From: Rhizobium leguminosarum bv. viciae USDA 2370
GTDB taxonomy: Bacteria; Pseudomonadota; Alphaproteobacteria; Rhizobiales; Rhizobiaceae
Direction of reading: 5' to 3'
DNA length: 64,000 bases
Assembly: GCF_002008365.1 (NCBI RefSeq)
Contig: NZ_MRDL01000036.1
Coordinates: 237,676-301,675 of the forward strand
Part shown: one piece after another, positions 26,792-35,572 of the stretch
How positions within the stretch are numbered: the first letter of the stretch is position 1
Layout: the number at the start of each line of letters is the position of its first letter
Position numbers and translations under genes: made by a program
The notes under the pieces: generated by a model
The model's database searches: none
Told to the model about the DNA's origin: nothing
Seen by the model: only the letters and a program-made list of their open reading frames with translations

Positions 26792-28999
26792 TCATGCCTT
26801 CGGCAAGTTTCGCGGATTCCTGAAATGAAGATACAGGCACCGCAAAGCCTCCGCGATAATGGCGATATCCTCGGTCGTGTGGATCCTGAATTCCGCGGTC
26901 ACGTCACCTCGCGCATTCTGTTTCGACCACCTGAAGGCCTTCCACTCTTCCCTGATCTGGCGCTGATTGGCGGTGAACACTTTCCATTCGCGCGGGGCGG
27001 GATGGCTTCGGAATGTCTTCCGGATCAGCAGTTCCTCACCCTCGACGTGAAGCTCAACATAGGTCGACCGCGTGGCCGTGTATGCCTTCACGACCTTTCC
27101 GCCCGAAGATGGTGGGATGACGAACGACGCGCACACGCTCGCCATCGTATTGCGGAAAGCCTCCCACACTGGCGGATCAGTTCCGCGATCGTCGAGCTTT
27201 CCAATGACCTTCTCGAGTGACTTCCTCTCCACCAGGTAGATCTTGTTGCGAGCGCGGAGCTTTCCGTGAATTCGACGGATCCCGAGTTCCTCCAGCCTTC
27301 TTGCGAGGCCAAGGTCGGTGCATCCGAGGCGATCCTGGTAGGGCTTGGCGTTGACGTAGGTCGAACTGAAGACGTCGAATGAGGCGCGGTCGAGATACGT
27401 CTGACCATCTCTCCCAACGCGGCTTTTAATGACACCAGCACGAACGAATGCCTGGATGGCATCCAGTTGCATCTGCATGACGGCGGCCGCCTCGACGGCG
27501 CGGACTTCCTTTTCTCGCACCCGCTGACGAAATGGCTTCTTATAGGCGACGGCATCGAAACGCCACGACCCGATGCCTTTCCGCCGTCGGTCAAATCGAG
27601 CGACGCTCATCTTTCCGCTGAGGACCGACCGGACGATTTCAGGGATGCTTTTGCCCAATGCCTTGGACAGATAGGCGATGCCGTGGCTCTGGCCCTGACC
27701 GCCGACAGTCGGCACGGCAAGAACACGGTCAACGAGGGCATCAATGTCAGATCCAAGGTGCGCAAGTCCATTCCCCTCGTGGCCGAAGATGCGGGTATGC
27801 AGAAACCCCTTGATCACACCCATCGAAACAAGGCTTCGGACGCAGGTCTGACGGCAGCCGAGGCGGGCCGACGCTTCCTTTACGCTGATCAAGTCCTTCG
27901 CGGTCGCATGGAGCCGAGCTACTTGTTCTTCGGTGAGGAAGGACCGCATTGCGGGATTGGAGCTCTTCACCGTGATCCCCGCCTGCTGACTAATCGCGCG
28001 TAGACCGCGAACATCCATTCCGATTGTCTTAGCGGCTTCCTTTATTGTGTGTTCCCGGTGCGGAAGTTGGTCGACGTCTGCGCTCTGACGGCCAATGCGA
28101 CCTGTCCTGGCAAACGCGCGCCGCATGGCAGCATCGATATCCGGCCAGAGAGTTGCTTCCAGGAAGTTTCGTTCTCCACGGGGCATGAACCAACCATAGC
28201 CATTGTAGATCCCGCGGTTGCGATCCTGCTGCGCCACATTGCTCTCCAGCCAAGTCACAAGGGACTTCTCGAGATCAGACAAACTCCCAGAGAGAGCCAG
28301 GAATCCTGTTCGGCAATCCTCGCGCCCAATGGCCGGCGCAGACTTCATCCATGGATTCGCGAGCAGACGTCCTACCGCCCCGCAGACGTCGATCACCTCG
28401 TGGAGCGGCGCGCCATCCAGGAGCGGGCGCGCATAGCTCTCAACGCATTCGAACCGGGAGAGGACGTACCATTCAAAATCGTCCGGCTCCAGAAGGAGCG
28501 AAGCCGGCCGCCCGAGCGGTTCGCCTTCGGGGTCGAGCTCGAAGGACGGAAACCACCACTTGATCTGATCCCCAGCGGCTGATCTGTCCTCAATGGGCTC
28601 ACAATGAAACGGGCAAACATGGAAATCGACAATGTCCCACCAGACGCGGTGGTGCGGCGCTTCGGCGAGGCAAGCGCGGCAGAAGCGGCGATTGTAGAAG
28701 GACATCTGTCTCTTGCGGAGAGTTTCCCCCGCTAGTCGATGATAGCCGTTGCGCCAGATTGGAGTCCATCGGATCAGGGATTGCTTGCACTCCTCTGGCA
28801 GTGGGAGCTTCAGCAGCTCGTCGAGCATTTCCTGCATGACGATGTTGCGGCCATTGATCTCCAACTCGTTTGCGTACACGCGTGCACTGACATGCTGTCC
28901 TTCCGCGACGAGCCGGGCAAAGTATCCTTGTGCCGGATCCCCGAGGCCGGGCTTTGATCGCCAGCTCGTGAAGGGAAGGCGGGCGCGCAGCAGCTCCAT
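26792..28999 (-). CDS. tniQ: TniQ/TnsD-family target selector
   Basis: 735 aa, last gene of the tnsABC-tniQ operon. The N-terminal TniQ domain carries a zinc-binding set, CRAC at 107-110 and CPFHC at 129-133, spaced as in TnsD/TniQ proteins. The long C-terminal half holds several helix-turn-helix-like stretches (LPHREHTIKEAAKTIGM, LISVKEASARLGCRQTCVRSL). That length fits a sequence-specific TnsD-type targeting protein and not a short CRISPR-coupled TniQ. The ATG at 28999 shares a base with the stop of tnsC (TGATG). Since the element sits exactly at the end of tRNA-Arg(CCG), this protein probably recognises that gene. Confidence 0.88.
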   Translation of the reverse strand: MELLRARLPFTSWRSKPGLGDPAQGYFARLVAEGQHVSARVYANELEINGRNIVMQEMLDELLKLPLPEECKQSLIRWTPIWRNGYHRLAGETLRKRQMSFYNRRFCRACLAEAPHHRVWWDIVDFHVCPFHCEPIEDRSAAGDQIKWWFPSFELDPEGEPLGRPASLLLEPDDFEWYVLSRFECVESYARPLLDGAPLHEVIDVCGAVGRLLANPWMKSAPAIGREDCRTGFLALSGSLSDLEKSLVTWLESNVAQQDRNRGIYNGYGWFMPRGERNFLEATLWPDIDAAMRRAFARTGRIGRQSADVDQLPHREHTIKEAAKTIGMDVRGLRAISQQAGITVKSSNPAMRSFLTEEQVARLHATAKDLISVKEASARLGCRQTCVRSLVSMGVIKGFLHTRIFGHEGNGLAHLGSDIDALVDRVLAVPTVGGQGQSHGIAYLSKALGKSIPEIVRSVLSGKMSVARFDRRRKGIGSWRFDAVAYKKPFRQRVREKEVRAVEAAAVMQMQLDAIQAFVRAGVIKSRVGRDGQTYLDRASFDVFSSTYVNAKPYQDRLGCTDLGLARRLEELGIRRIHGKLRARNKIYLVERKSLEKVIGKLDDRGTDPPVWEAFRNTMASVCASFVIPPSSGGKVVKAYTATRSTYVELHVEGEELLIRKTFRSHPAPREWKVFTANQRQIREEWKAFRWSKQNARGDVTAEFRIHTTEDIAIIAEALRCLYLHFRNPRNLPKA

Positions 29000-29934
29000 C
29001 ACGCTGCCTCCCTGGCGAAGTATTCCCGGGCGTCCCCGGGCCTCTGTCGGAGGGCGGCTTCCTCATAGAGATGGTGACGAAGGATCCGCGGAGAACCGTC
29101 GTTCAGTGCTCGGAAGGCAGCAGGACGCACTAGGTTGAACATCACCTGTCCCGTGGCACCGCCCGTGAAGTTATGTAGCTCCTGAGCAAGGTACTTGTTC
29201 GCAAGTCCCGAGAGCTCGCGAAACGGCAGGCGAAGATCAATTTCGTGCAGCAGCAGTCGGAACTGATCCATCTCGCCTTCACCGAACGGAGCCAGGACTT
29301 TTTTGGGAAAGCCTCCCCTCGCAGCAAGTGGACCGAACGCAAGCACCTGTGGGATCACGCCTTCTTCGCCAACGAACAGGATGTTGCAGGTGTGCCTGTC
29401 GACCAGTTGCTTCAGGAAGCCATAGAACTCTCTCACGTGGTTCTTGTGTGCTCCAAACAAGAACTGAGAGTCATCGATAATGACCAGTTGCGCTCGCACC
29501 CCTACGATCCTATCGACTGACCGCCCCATAAGGGATGGAATCTTGATTTTGGGAGCGGATCCGGATCCCGTCACGTCATAGACGATCTCGGCAAATCGCT
29601 GAGGTACAATGTCCGGGGGCACCGGGATGTAAACGACTGGGATTACAATGCCGTCCTCCACAACGTGTGCCGGCCACTTGTTGCAGTAGAACTTGATGAT
29701 GTCGGTCTTCCCGGCACGGGTCTTTCCGAATAGGCCGCCTACGGAGCCACGCCCGTGAGTCCCTCCGATCACTGGAAAGTGGTAATTCCCAATAAATTCG
29801 ACGAGCTGGTCGAACAGCGGATAAGTAACCAGCAGCCGCTCGATCATGTGCTGGCGCTCGATGTTGGGTAGCAGGCTCACAGCCGCTCGCTGTTCTGGCG
29901 TATCAAATGTGGCGGTGTGGAAATCGGTGATCAT
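28999..29934 (-). CDS. tnsC: TnsC/TniB-family AAA+ transposition regulator
   Basis: 311 aa counted from ATG 29934, which overlaps the tnsB stop as ATGA and is preceded by GGAAGAAG. The P-loop reads GKTRAGKT (about 70-77) and Walker B reads QLVIIDDSQF. TnsC proteins polymerise on DNA with ATP and connect the target selector to the TnsA/B transposase, also giving target immunity. Length is typical of TniB and shorter than the TnsC of Tn7. A TTG at 29949 in the same frame is a poorer start. Confidence 0.88.
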   Translation of the reverse strand: MITDFHTATFDTPEQRAAVSLLPNIERQHMIERLLVTYPLFDQLVEFIGNYHFPVIGGTHGRGSVGGLFGKTRAGKTDIIKFYCNKWPAHVVEDGIVIPVVYIPVPPDIVPQRFAEIVYDVTGSGSAPKIKIPSLMGRSVDRIVGVRAQLVIIDDSQFLFGAHKNHVREFYGFLKQLVDRHTCNILFVGEEGVIPQVLAFGPLAARGGFPKKVLAPFGEGEMDQFRLLLHEIDLRLPFRELSGLANKYLAQELHNFTGGATGQVMFNLVRPAAFRALNDGSPRILRHHLYEEAALRQRPGDAREYFAREAA

Positions 29935-32243
29935 GGCTTCTTCTTCCAATCAGGGTTGCGAGCGAGCAGGCTGGCGATGTCGTCGTCATCGTCCCCTGCG
30001 GGAGAAGTTTTCTTGGGAGCCGACTTTCGTCGGGTTTCGGCAGACCGAGGCTCACTTTTTTGTTCAACCGCAGGCGCTGGCACATGGGTCTTCGTAACGT
30101 CCGTTGCAGGAGCTGGGACCGTGCGAAGCTTCGTTGTGACTTCGACGCCACTGCTCAGATCGATGGTGCCGTCGTCCTCCATTCTCGCCACCTCCAGAAC
30201 CTTCCGGCGGCGGTCGGCCACGAAGTGTCCCTGGACGAACTTGGCGAGTTTCTTTCGAGTAGCATACCTCTTGCGGTTCTGGTCGATCAGCTCCATGAGC
30301 TTCGAGTGGAGCTCCCGGCGCGCCTGAAGCAGATGGGGTTTGACCCGACCGGCCTTCTCCTCCTTGCGACGGAAATCCTGGATCATCTTGTGGATTTCCA
30401 TGGTCATTCCAGAGCAGTACTCCGCATCAGGCCCGACAGCCCGCACCTCGATGATTTCTTCGCGGTAGGGGTCGTGAACCCACGCTTGGCCGATGTCATT
30501 GACGTTGATCGTCATGCGAAACTTGGTTGAGTCGCGTCCGGACTTTGCTCGTTTCGTCTTTGGATGAAGAGAGAGGGCAAGGAGACCTGGGGAGTTCCAA
30601 TGAATCCCGTCCGAGCGCACGCCATCGCTTTGGACAGTGACCCACCGCGTTTCACCGGCCAATCGGGCGAAGATCGATCGGTCGAGGAGAGGGCGGCGGG
30701 GGATCGATGCCTCGTGCTTCTTCCACAGTTCGGCGGGAACGCCCGCCTCGGTGAGAAGATCACCCCCGAGACCTTGGCGGGGCGTCTGGTGGTGGACGTT
30801 CGCGATCCAGTGCTGGATGACCGCCTCCACTTCCGACAGCGCAAGGACAGGAACCGCCATGTTGCGGTCCTCACCAAACAGCTTCCTGATCTCGGGCGAC
30901 TCCATCGTGGTGCCGGGCAGGTTTTGGAACACGTCGCGGGCGAGGGTGCCTAGCGCACGCTCCAGCGCGCCCTTGTCGCCCGGGGCTGCCGGACGATGCT
31001 CGATGATGTCGAAGCCGATCGCATGGGCGGCAGCGTCGATGGAGTCGCCGATCAGGTGGAGTGCATTGTCCACTGCCAGCTTGTTGAACAAGCCAAACCA
31101 GGGCCATGTCACGCCCTCCACGAGCCGCTCCATCCCGAAGATCGCTGCTTCAAGTCCGCGCAGAAAAGTGGCGTAGGAAGGATCTCCGAAGCCGGCTGCA
31201 TACGCGATGATGGATCCCGACAACCGCTCCCGGAAGAGCACGAGATCCAGTCGCCCGAAGGCTAGCGGATTCTCGTCGAGGTACGCGATGATGTCAGGAT
31301 TCAGATGGTCGACATCGACAATGTCGAGCAGGCTCTGCGGGCGGTGGACGCGGATGTACTGGCGGTTCCTCGCCGCGGCGATGTCAGCGCCGTGGCGCAG
31401 CAGCGATCTCGTGTACTTGTCGACGGCGGCGAGATGAAAGTCGAACGTGCTCTTGTGGAGCTTGATTGCGCCTTCCTTTGTCAGGCCGACGTGCCGGACA
31501 GGCGCGAACCGATCTTCCTCCAGCAACAGATGGATGAAGTGGTCCATCATGGTCTTGTAGTCGCCCTTTGGCTGCGACCACGCGAAGTGGGCAGCCAGCT
31601 CAAGTGCTTCGTAGATCAGACCGGGGAGACGCGGTGACTCGTTACCTCGCCTAGGTGCACGGGCGAAGTTCATCAGGCGGTCGAAGTGGGTTCCGGCCTC
31701 GTCGTTGCGGACCATTTTTCGCAGCCACTCGTAGCTCATCGGAGGTTCGCCGCGCTCGGCTGCGACGGCTGCCAGGAACTCTTTGGTTCTCTTCTTGAGG
31801 CCGTACGTTTCGAAGCCGATGGACTCCAGAAAAGCATTGTACCGATCAACGATTGCCATCGCCTTCTCGGCATCCTGGCGATCGGCGTCGGACAGGCGAT
31901 GAGAGGATCCCGGCAGAATACGCTTTCCGCTCGCTCCCACGGGGATGATCCGGCCGAATTTCTCCAGCCACCTCATCCCCGCATTGCTGAGTGTGATCTG
32001 CTCGTTGCTTTCGAGCCGACCGAACACGGCCAGCTTGCGCGCCTCCAACGTGAGCTGAATCCACTCCTTGAAGCGTGTTTCCGTGTAGCTCGTCCGATCT
32101 TCATTGAAGATCAGCACCCTATCCCCGGGCCTGAAGTCGAAGAGCTGCCCGTCGATTTCTCCGGGTTCGACCTTGGGAAGGCCAAGGTCGTGTGCTGTCA
32201 GCACAGGCTGCATGAATTCGAAATGCTTGCTTGCAAAGGACAT
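29931..32243 (-). CDS. tnsB: TnsB/TniA-family DDE transposase
   Basis: 770 aa from ATG 32243, two bases after the tnsA stop. The catalytic triad is visible as D312 (VDVDHLNPD), D392 (LAVDNALH) and E428 (GDKGALERA), with exactly 35 residues between the second Asp and Glu: an intact DD35E core. A Mu-type C-terminal beta-barrel follows, then a charged low-complexity tail (KSEPRSAETRRKSAPKK). The N-terminal third should bind the end repeats found at 2083-2211 and 35498-35561. It cuts and joins the transposon 3' ends. Upstream in-frame codons lie within tnsA and are ignored. Confidence 0.92.
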   Translation of the reverse strand: MSFASKHFEFMQPVLTAHDLGLPKVEPGEIDGQLFDFRPGDRVLIFNEDRTSYTETRFKEWIQLTLEARKLAVFGRLESNEQITLSNAGMRWLEKFGRIIPVGASGKRILPGSSHRLSDADRQDAEKAMAIVDRYNAFLESIGFETYGLKKRTKEFLAAVAAERGEPPMSYEWLRKMVRNDEAGTHFDRLMNFARAPRRGNESPRLPGLIYEALELAAHFAWSQPKGDYKTMMDHFIHLLLEEDRFAPVRHVGLTKEGAIKLHKSTFDFHLAAVDKYTRSLLRHGADIAAARNRQYIRVHRPQSLLDIVDVDHLNPDIIAYLDENPLAFGRLDLVLFRERLSGSIIAYAAGFGDPSYATFLRGLEAAIFGMERLVEGVTWPWFGLFNKLAVDNALHLIGDSIDAAAHAIGFDIIEHRPAAPGDKGALERALGTLARDVFQNLPGTTMESPEIRKLFGEDRNMAVPVLALSEVEAVIQHWIANVHHQTPRQGLGGDLLTEAGVPAELWKKHEASIPRRPLLDRSIFARLAGETRWVTVQSDGVRSDGIHWNSPGLLALSLHPKTKRAKSGRDSTKFRMTINVNDIGQAWVHDPYREEIIEVRAVGPDAEYCSGMTMEIHKMIQDFRRKEEKAGRVKPHLLQARRELHSKLMELIDQNRKRYATRKKLAKFVQGHFVADRRRKVLEVARMEDDGTIDLSSGVEVTTKLRTVPAPATDVTKTHVPAPAVEQKSEPRSAETRRKSAPKKTSPAGDDDDDIASLLARNPDWKKKP

Positions 32244-32245
32244 AA

Positions 32246-33139
32246 TCAGACCCTCCGCGACACGATCGAGGACATGGTCAAGGGTTTCGACATGTCGAGA
32301 TCGACCTTGCCGAGATATCCAAGGCGCAGGCACGAACTGAAGACCACATGGGAGCCTGGCACAAATCGTGCTGAGGTCCGATCCTCGTCTTCCCACCGTT
32401 CGACGACCACGTTCAATGGCATCGCGTCCGAAATTTCCGCGATGGTCATCGGTAGCGGCTGTTCGAGGATGCACCGTTCGATAACCGTGAGATCGAGTTC
32501 GCCGGGGCGTGGTCGGTTCGCATGAAGGAGATTGCGATTAAAGAAGCGGGGCTGCCTAAGGATCTGCGTGGCGCACATCTCCTCGTATGCCGCCCCACAA
32601 TCCTCCTTCAGCGAGATCTGAAGTGCATTGGTGCGTTCGTCATCTCGTCGGGTATCGATATCGTGAAAGAAATCCATGAACCCGACGGCCCCGTTCCGGC
32701 GCAGGATCGCGAGATCTGGAATATGATCCTTCCACTCGACGCTACTGTTCGCGTTTCGACCGAGATACCGGATTGTGATGGGATACGGAGAAAGGGCGAC
32801 GATGTCTGGATCGCCATCCATGAGCGCCAGGCCGTGGGCCATCCATTTGTTCCGGGTTACGATGGAGCTTCCAGTCCGATACTTTGATGTCGTGAACTTT
32901 GACCGGCCGTGCTCCCTGACGCGCGCCGGGAACGTGACGCGAGGCTCATGACCCTCTGAGAAGATGTGATCGAAAGCGCGCCGCAGGTGCTCTCGATACC
33001 AGACATGCGCGTGCGGAAGGCACTGAAGGAGAACCTTGTAGTCATCCTCCGTCGAACGCTTCTTGTCGTCTGAGGGTAGTGGTTTGGTGACCTGGGACGG
33101 CTTCCGGCCCGAAGGCCGCCTATCTTGAACGCTCTTCAT
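32246..33139 (-). CDS. tnsA: TnsA-family endonuclease of the transposition operon, catalytic residues apparently missing
   Basis: 297 aa counted from ATG 33139, seven bases after a GGGAG; an ATG two codons upstream is too close to that site. The order of motifs is TnsA-like: a helix around VTRNKWMAHGLALMDGDPDIV (94-114), then HIPDLAIL with D142, then GFMDFF (153-158), then a winged-helix-like C-terminus. In TnsA the first helix supplies a Glu and the last strand a Lys. Here those places appear to be Met and Phe, leaving only the Asp. If so, 5' ends would not be cut and transposition could proceed through cointegrates. The alignment is by eye. It is first in the tns operon and near the right end. 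Confidence 0.82.
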   Translation of the reverse strand: MKSVQDRRPSGRKPSQVTKPLPSDDKKRSTEDDYKVLLQCLPHAHVWYREHLRRAFDHIFSEGHEPRVTFPARVREHGRSKFTTSKYRTGSSIVTRNKWMAHGLALMDGDPDIVALSPYPITIRYLGRNANSSVEWKDHIPDLAILRRNGAVGFMDFFHDIDTRRDDERTNALQISLKEDCGAAYEEMCATQILRQPRFFNRNLLHANRPRPGELDLTVIERCILEQPLPMTIAEISDAMPLNVVVERWEDEDRTSARFVPGSHVVFSSCLRLGYLGKVDLDMSKPLTMSSIVSRRV

Positions 33140-33323
33140 TTGCATGCTCCCTTCTTTTGACGTGGAAGAACGACAGCTCGACGCGGGTTACGCGTGATGG
33201 CGGCGCCGGAGGGATCAACGGCCGCAGTTCCTCCAATAGACCTTTCGTGATCCCGCAGGATTCGAGATCCTGTGATCTCAGCTTCATGTTCTGGACGCGA
33301 AAACTTTTGGCATGGCTGATCAT
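33120..33323 (-). CDS. Small ORF leading into tnsA, 67 aa
   Basis: Begins at ATG 33323, eight bases after GGAGAGG, a better ribosome site than that of tnsA itself. It ends 20 bp inside tnsA in another frame. The peptide MISHAKSFRVQNMKLRSQ continues with a leucine- and proline-rich part (LLEELRPLIPPAPP) and a basic end. No family recognised. It could be a small transposition or regulatory peptide or a leader coupling translation to tnsA. Confidence 0.45.
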   Translation of the reverse strand: MISHAKSFRVQNMKLRSQDLESCGITKGLLEELRPLIPPAPPSRVTRVELSFFHVKRREHANEERSR

Positions 33324-34110
33324 CGGCAACACCTCTCCGTTCGCGCTCCCGCTGGTCGGAAGCGACGTTGACGAACTATCTGTTGAAATCGGTCAAGCGA
33401 GGTGGACACCGCCGGACACGGGCACAAAGGTCCCACAAGTAGAGCCCGGTCGCAAGCCTGCGATTCGCCTAACTGTCTGTAATCATTGTATTAAAGGTCG
33501 AATCCTTGAGCCCGCTCCGCCAAGTCTTTCTCCAGGCGTGAGTCCTTTGCCGTCGCCAGGAAGAGGCACGGTGGAAAGTAGATCCAAGCTCAAACGAGGC
33601 TTCGGAGCGGGCACCGCATGTAACGCGGCCGAACCACCGATGGCGCGCGGAGGCGTGCCAGGAGCATCAGTCGGGCAGGTCTGCTGTTCAGGAGTCTTTG
33701 CGTGGCGTGCGAAAGCGTGGCGTCAAGCTCGCGGAAGGATTGCTATTCGTATTCGCATCGAATGCATGGCCACGTCCCTTCATGGAATCCGCAGAGGCGC
33801 GCAGCGGTGACTTCATGCACCGCCGAAATCGAGATTATTGCGTCGATGCTTATGTTCTCTTTTTGTTCGATCGTCAACGGGCCCTGAAAACATTTTTTCG
33901 TCTTCGGTGGATAGCACATCGTCGGTTGTTGATTTCCCGCATTCCGCCGGCTACCGTCCGAGCATTCGTCAGGCGGAACAGACGGATAAGAAGATGAGGC
34001 AGCCGAAACTGCCCGAAGAAGCTCCAAGCGGTATCCAAGCCGCCCGCCACTTTCCCTTGTGAAACGAGCACGCGCCGTGATCGGCGAAGCTATGGCTATT
34101 GGAGATGACA
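33324..34110. other. Non-coding stretch between the tns operon and the CoiA-like gene
   Basis: Nearly 790 bp without a convincing gene; short plus-strand frames (33157-33810, 33698-33997) lack motifs and ribosome sites. The tns promoter (reading left) and the CoiA-like gene promoter (reading right) should both lie here. A conspicuous AT-rich patch is at about 33470-33498. Confidence 0.4.
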
Positions 34111-34869
34111 ATGAAGTTCGCCGTCGTAGATGGACTCCGCCAGGAAGCCGCGCCGGGTCTCTTTGGGACCTGCCCCGGATGCGAGGCACCCGTGATACCG
34201 AAATGCGGAGCGATACGGCTCCATCACTGGGCGCACCGCAGCACGGTTTTATGCGATCCCTGGCGGGAACCCGAGACTGAATGGCATCGCGCATGGAAGA
34301 ACCACTTTCCCATCGAATGGCAGGAAGTCTGGCATCGGGATTCAAGTGGAATCGTTCACATCGCTGATGTGAAGACAGCGCAGGGAGCGGTGCTCGAGTT
34401 CCAGCACTCACCGATATCCCAGGAGGAGAGAGCATCCAGAGAGAGCTTCTATCGCCCGATGGCGTGGGTGGCGGACGGCACTAGGCTGAAAAGGGATCTG
34501 TCCTCCTTCTGCGATGCACTTACCTATGCCCGCTCTGCCGAAACGAAGCTAAGAGCTTGGATCATTCCGCTGGGCATTTCTGCGATCGTCGATCGATGGG
34601 CCGGCAGCCGATATCCGGTGTTCCTCGATTTCGGAGACGTGGAGTTTCCGCCGCGGTGGCTTCCAGACACCGGCCTTCTATGGTGGCTACGGTATGTCCC
34701 CAAGATTGGAGCGGTCGCGACACCCATGTTTCGCCAAAGCGTCATCGATCACTACCTGACTTGCGCTTCCATCAGGGGGCTGGCGAGGATCGAGCTGCGC
34801 CGGCCACCGAGGTCGCGGTCAGGAATGCCTGCCTTCGAAGCCTATCAGGCACGGAAGCCGAGGTTTTGA
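34111..34869 (+). CDS. CoiA-like nuclease family protein, 252 aa
   Basis: Competence-protein-CoiA-like architecture. An N-terminal zinc-binding segment CPGC (21-24) with HHWAHR (38-43) is followed by a PD-(D/E)XK nuclease core. Core residues visible are E55 and E57 to H59 (EPETEWHRAWK), D86 (HIADVK) and E96-F-Q98 (VLEFQHSPIS), then EERASRESFY. ATG 34111 is chosen because GGAG sits six bases upstream; TTG 34099 and ATG 34105 are in the same frame. Active-site residues look intact. It faces away from tnsA, between it and the right end, as the only nuclease-like gene there with a complete site. The role in this element is unknown. Confidence 0.72.
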   Translation: MKFAVVDGLRQEAAPGLFGTCPGCEAPVIPKCGAIRLHHWAHRSTVLCDPWREPETEWHRAWKNHFPIEWQEVWHRDSSGIVHIADVKTAQGAVLEFQHSPISQEERASRESFYRPMAWVADGTRLKRDLSSFCDALTYARSAETKLRAWIIPLGISAIVDRWAGSRYPVFLDFGDVEFPPRWLPDTGLLWWLRYVPKIGAVATPMFRQSVIDHYLTCASIRGLARIELRRPPRSRSGMPAFEAYQARKPRF

Positions 34870-35497
34870 GAAACCGAGTCAGTGAAACGAAGCCCGCTTC
34901 GGATTCGCTAAATAACCCCCTAGAGGATTCATGATGGAATCCTCTAGGGAATTTGAGCCGGGTGGCCAAAACCGACAGTTATCTTAAAGCCCACCTCGTC
35001 CGGAATTCTTGTCAAGACGGCCCCAGCTCCACAGGGATTCGAAGGCGAATCCATAAGCAGCCAGCCCTGCCAAAGATCTTCTTGTCCAAAGTGCCGATGT
35101 ACGTATTTATTCGCTACAAAATCTGAGTGACGGCGCAGCCGATGCAAAATGTATTTGAATAGACTTCAGTGCGAGTGCAAGTAATGACAGGCTGCGGATT
35201 CGCGCGTGATCTCTCAATGGCGCGAAAATATTCTTACGAAATTTTTCGAAGCTCCAAAGGGCGACGAGCGCTATTTTAAGGACTCAGTCCTTTTGATCGA
35301 GCCGGAAGGTCGCTAGGGAAAGTTGCACAGGATACAATGCGCAAACGGGCGTTCAATCATGCTCAGAAGCTTTGTGGGGACGCCGGGGCGGCTGTCCCCA
35401 GTTCGATTTCGCCAGGAATCACGTCGCAGCCGGAAACGCTGAATGCCGCGCGCACCAAAACGGCGCGTTCATTGTTTTCATTCGATTTTCTGGAAAA
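34870..35497. other. Structured non-coding region inside the right end
   Basis: About 630 bp without a supportable gene. It is rich in hairpins: 34918-34949 (13-bp perfect stem), 35035-35052 (GGATTCG/CGAATCC) and 35377-35400 (GGGGAC/GTCCCC). A 36-codon GTG-initiated frame (35207-35317) and a 67-codon minus frame (34944-35147) are open but unsupported by ribosome sites. Confidence 0.45.
34918..34949. terminator. Perfect 13-bp palindrome, possible terminator of the CoiA-like gene
   Basis: CCCTAGAGGATTC, loop ATGATG, GAATCCTCTAGGG. It begins 48 bp after the CoiA-like stop. No T tract follows, so it may be a processing signal or a protein site instead of an intrinsic terminator. Confidence 0.5.
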
Positions 35498-35567
35498 GAG
35501 TGTACGCTGTTGGCAGGCAGGGTGCACGCTGTTGGCAAGCTGGTGTACGCTGTTGCCAAGCACTACA
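35498..35567 (-). repeat. Right transposon end with three tandem presumed TnsB-binding repeats
   Basis: Read inward on the minus strand, after TGTAGT come three abutting copies: CTTGGCAACAGCGTACACC (plus-strand 35541-35561), CTTGCCAACAGCGTGCACC (35520-35540) and CCTGCCAACAGCGTACACT (35498-35518). The period is 21-22 bp. Tight packing at the right and wide spacing at the left is the Tn7 pattern. The terminal ACA is at 35565-35567. Confidence 0.92.
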
Positions 35568-35572
35568 AAGAC
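35568..35572. repeat. Right target-site duplication AAGAC
   Basis: Exact copy of 2072-2076. It touches the last base of the tRNA-Arg CCA end at 35573. Confidence 0.93.

Larger units (their letters stand above)
2077..35567. mobile_element. Complete Tn7-like transposon with defence and mutagenesis cargo, inserted downstream of tRNA-Arg(CCG)
   Basis: The left end reads TGTAGCGCTCGGCATCAGCC and the right end, read inward on the minus strand, reads TGTAGTGCTTGGCAACAGCG. Of the first 22 positions, 18 agree. Both ends carry further copies of a CTTGGCAACAGCGTACACC-type repeat and both are flanked by AAGAC. A tnsA-tnsB-tnsC-tniQ operon lies next to the right end. The element has a Tn7-like layout: spaced repeats at the left end, tightly packed repeats at the right end, and the right end next to the recognised chromosomal site. 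Intact ends, intact DD35E transposase and a perfect duplication suggest a fairly recent insertion. No CRISPR array or cas gene is present, so this is a TnsD/TniQ-targeted element and not a CRISPR-guided one. Confidence 0.95.

Noticed and set aside
26792..33139. CRISPR-associated transposon
   Set aside because: No cas gene, CRISPR repeat or tRNA-guide-like sequence found; TniQ is long and TnsD-like.
35498..35561. Three tandem repeats, at first sight like a short CRISPR array
   Set aside because: Repeats abut with a 21-22 bp period and have no unique spacers; the same repeat occurs at the left transposon end, so they are transposase sites.
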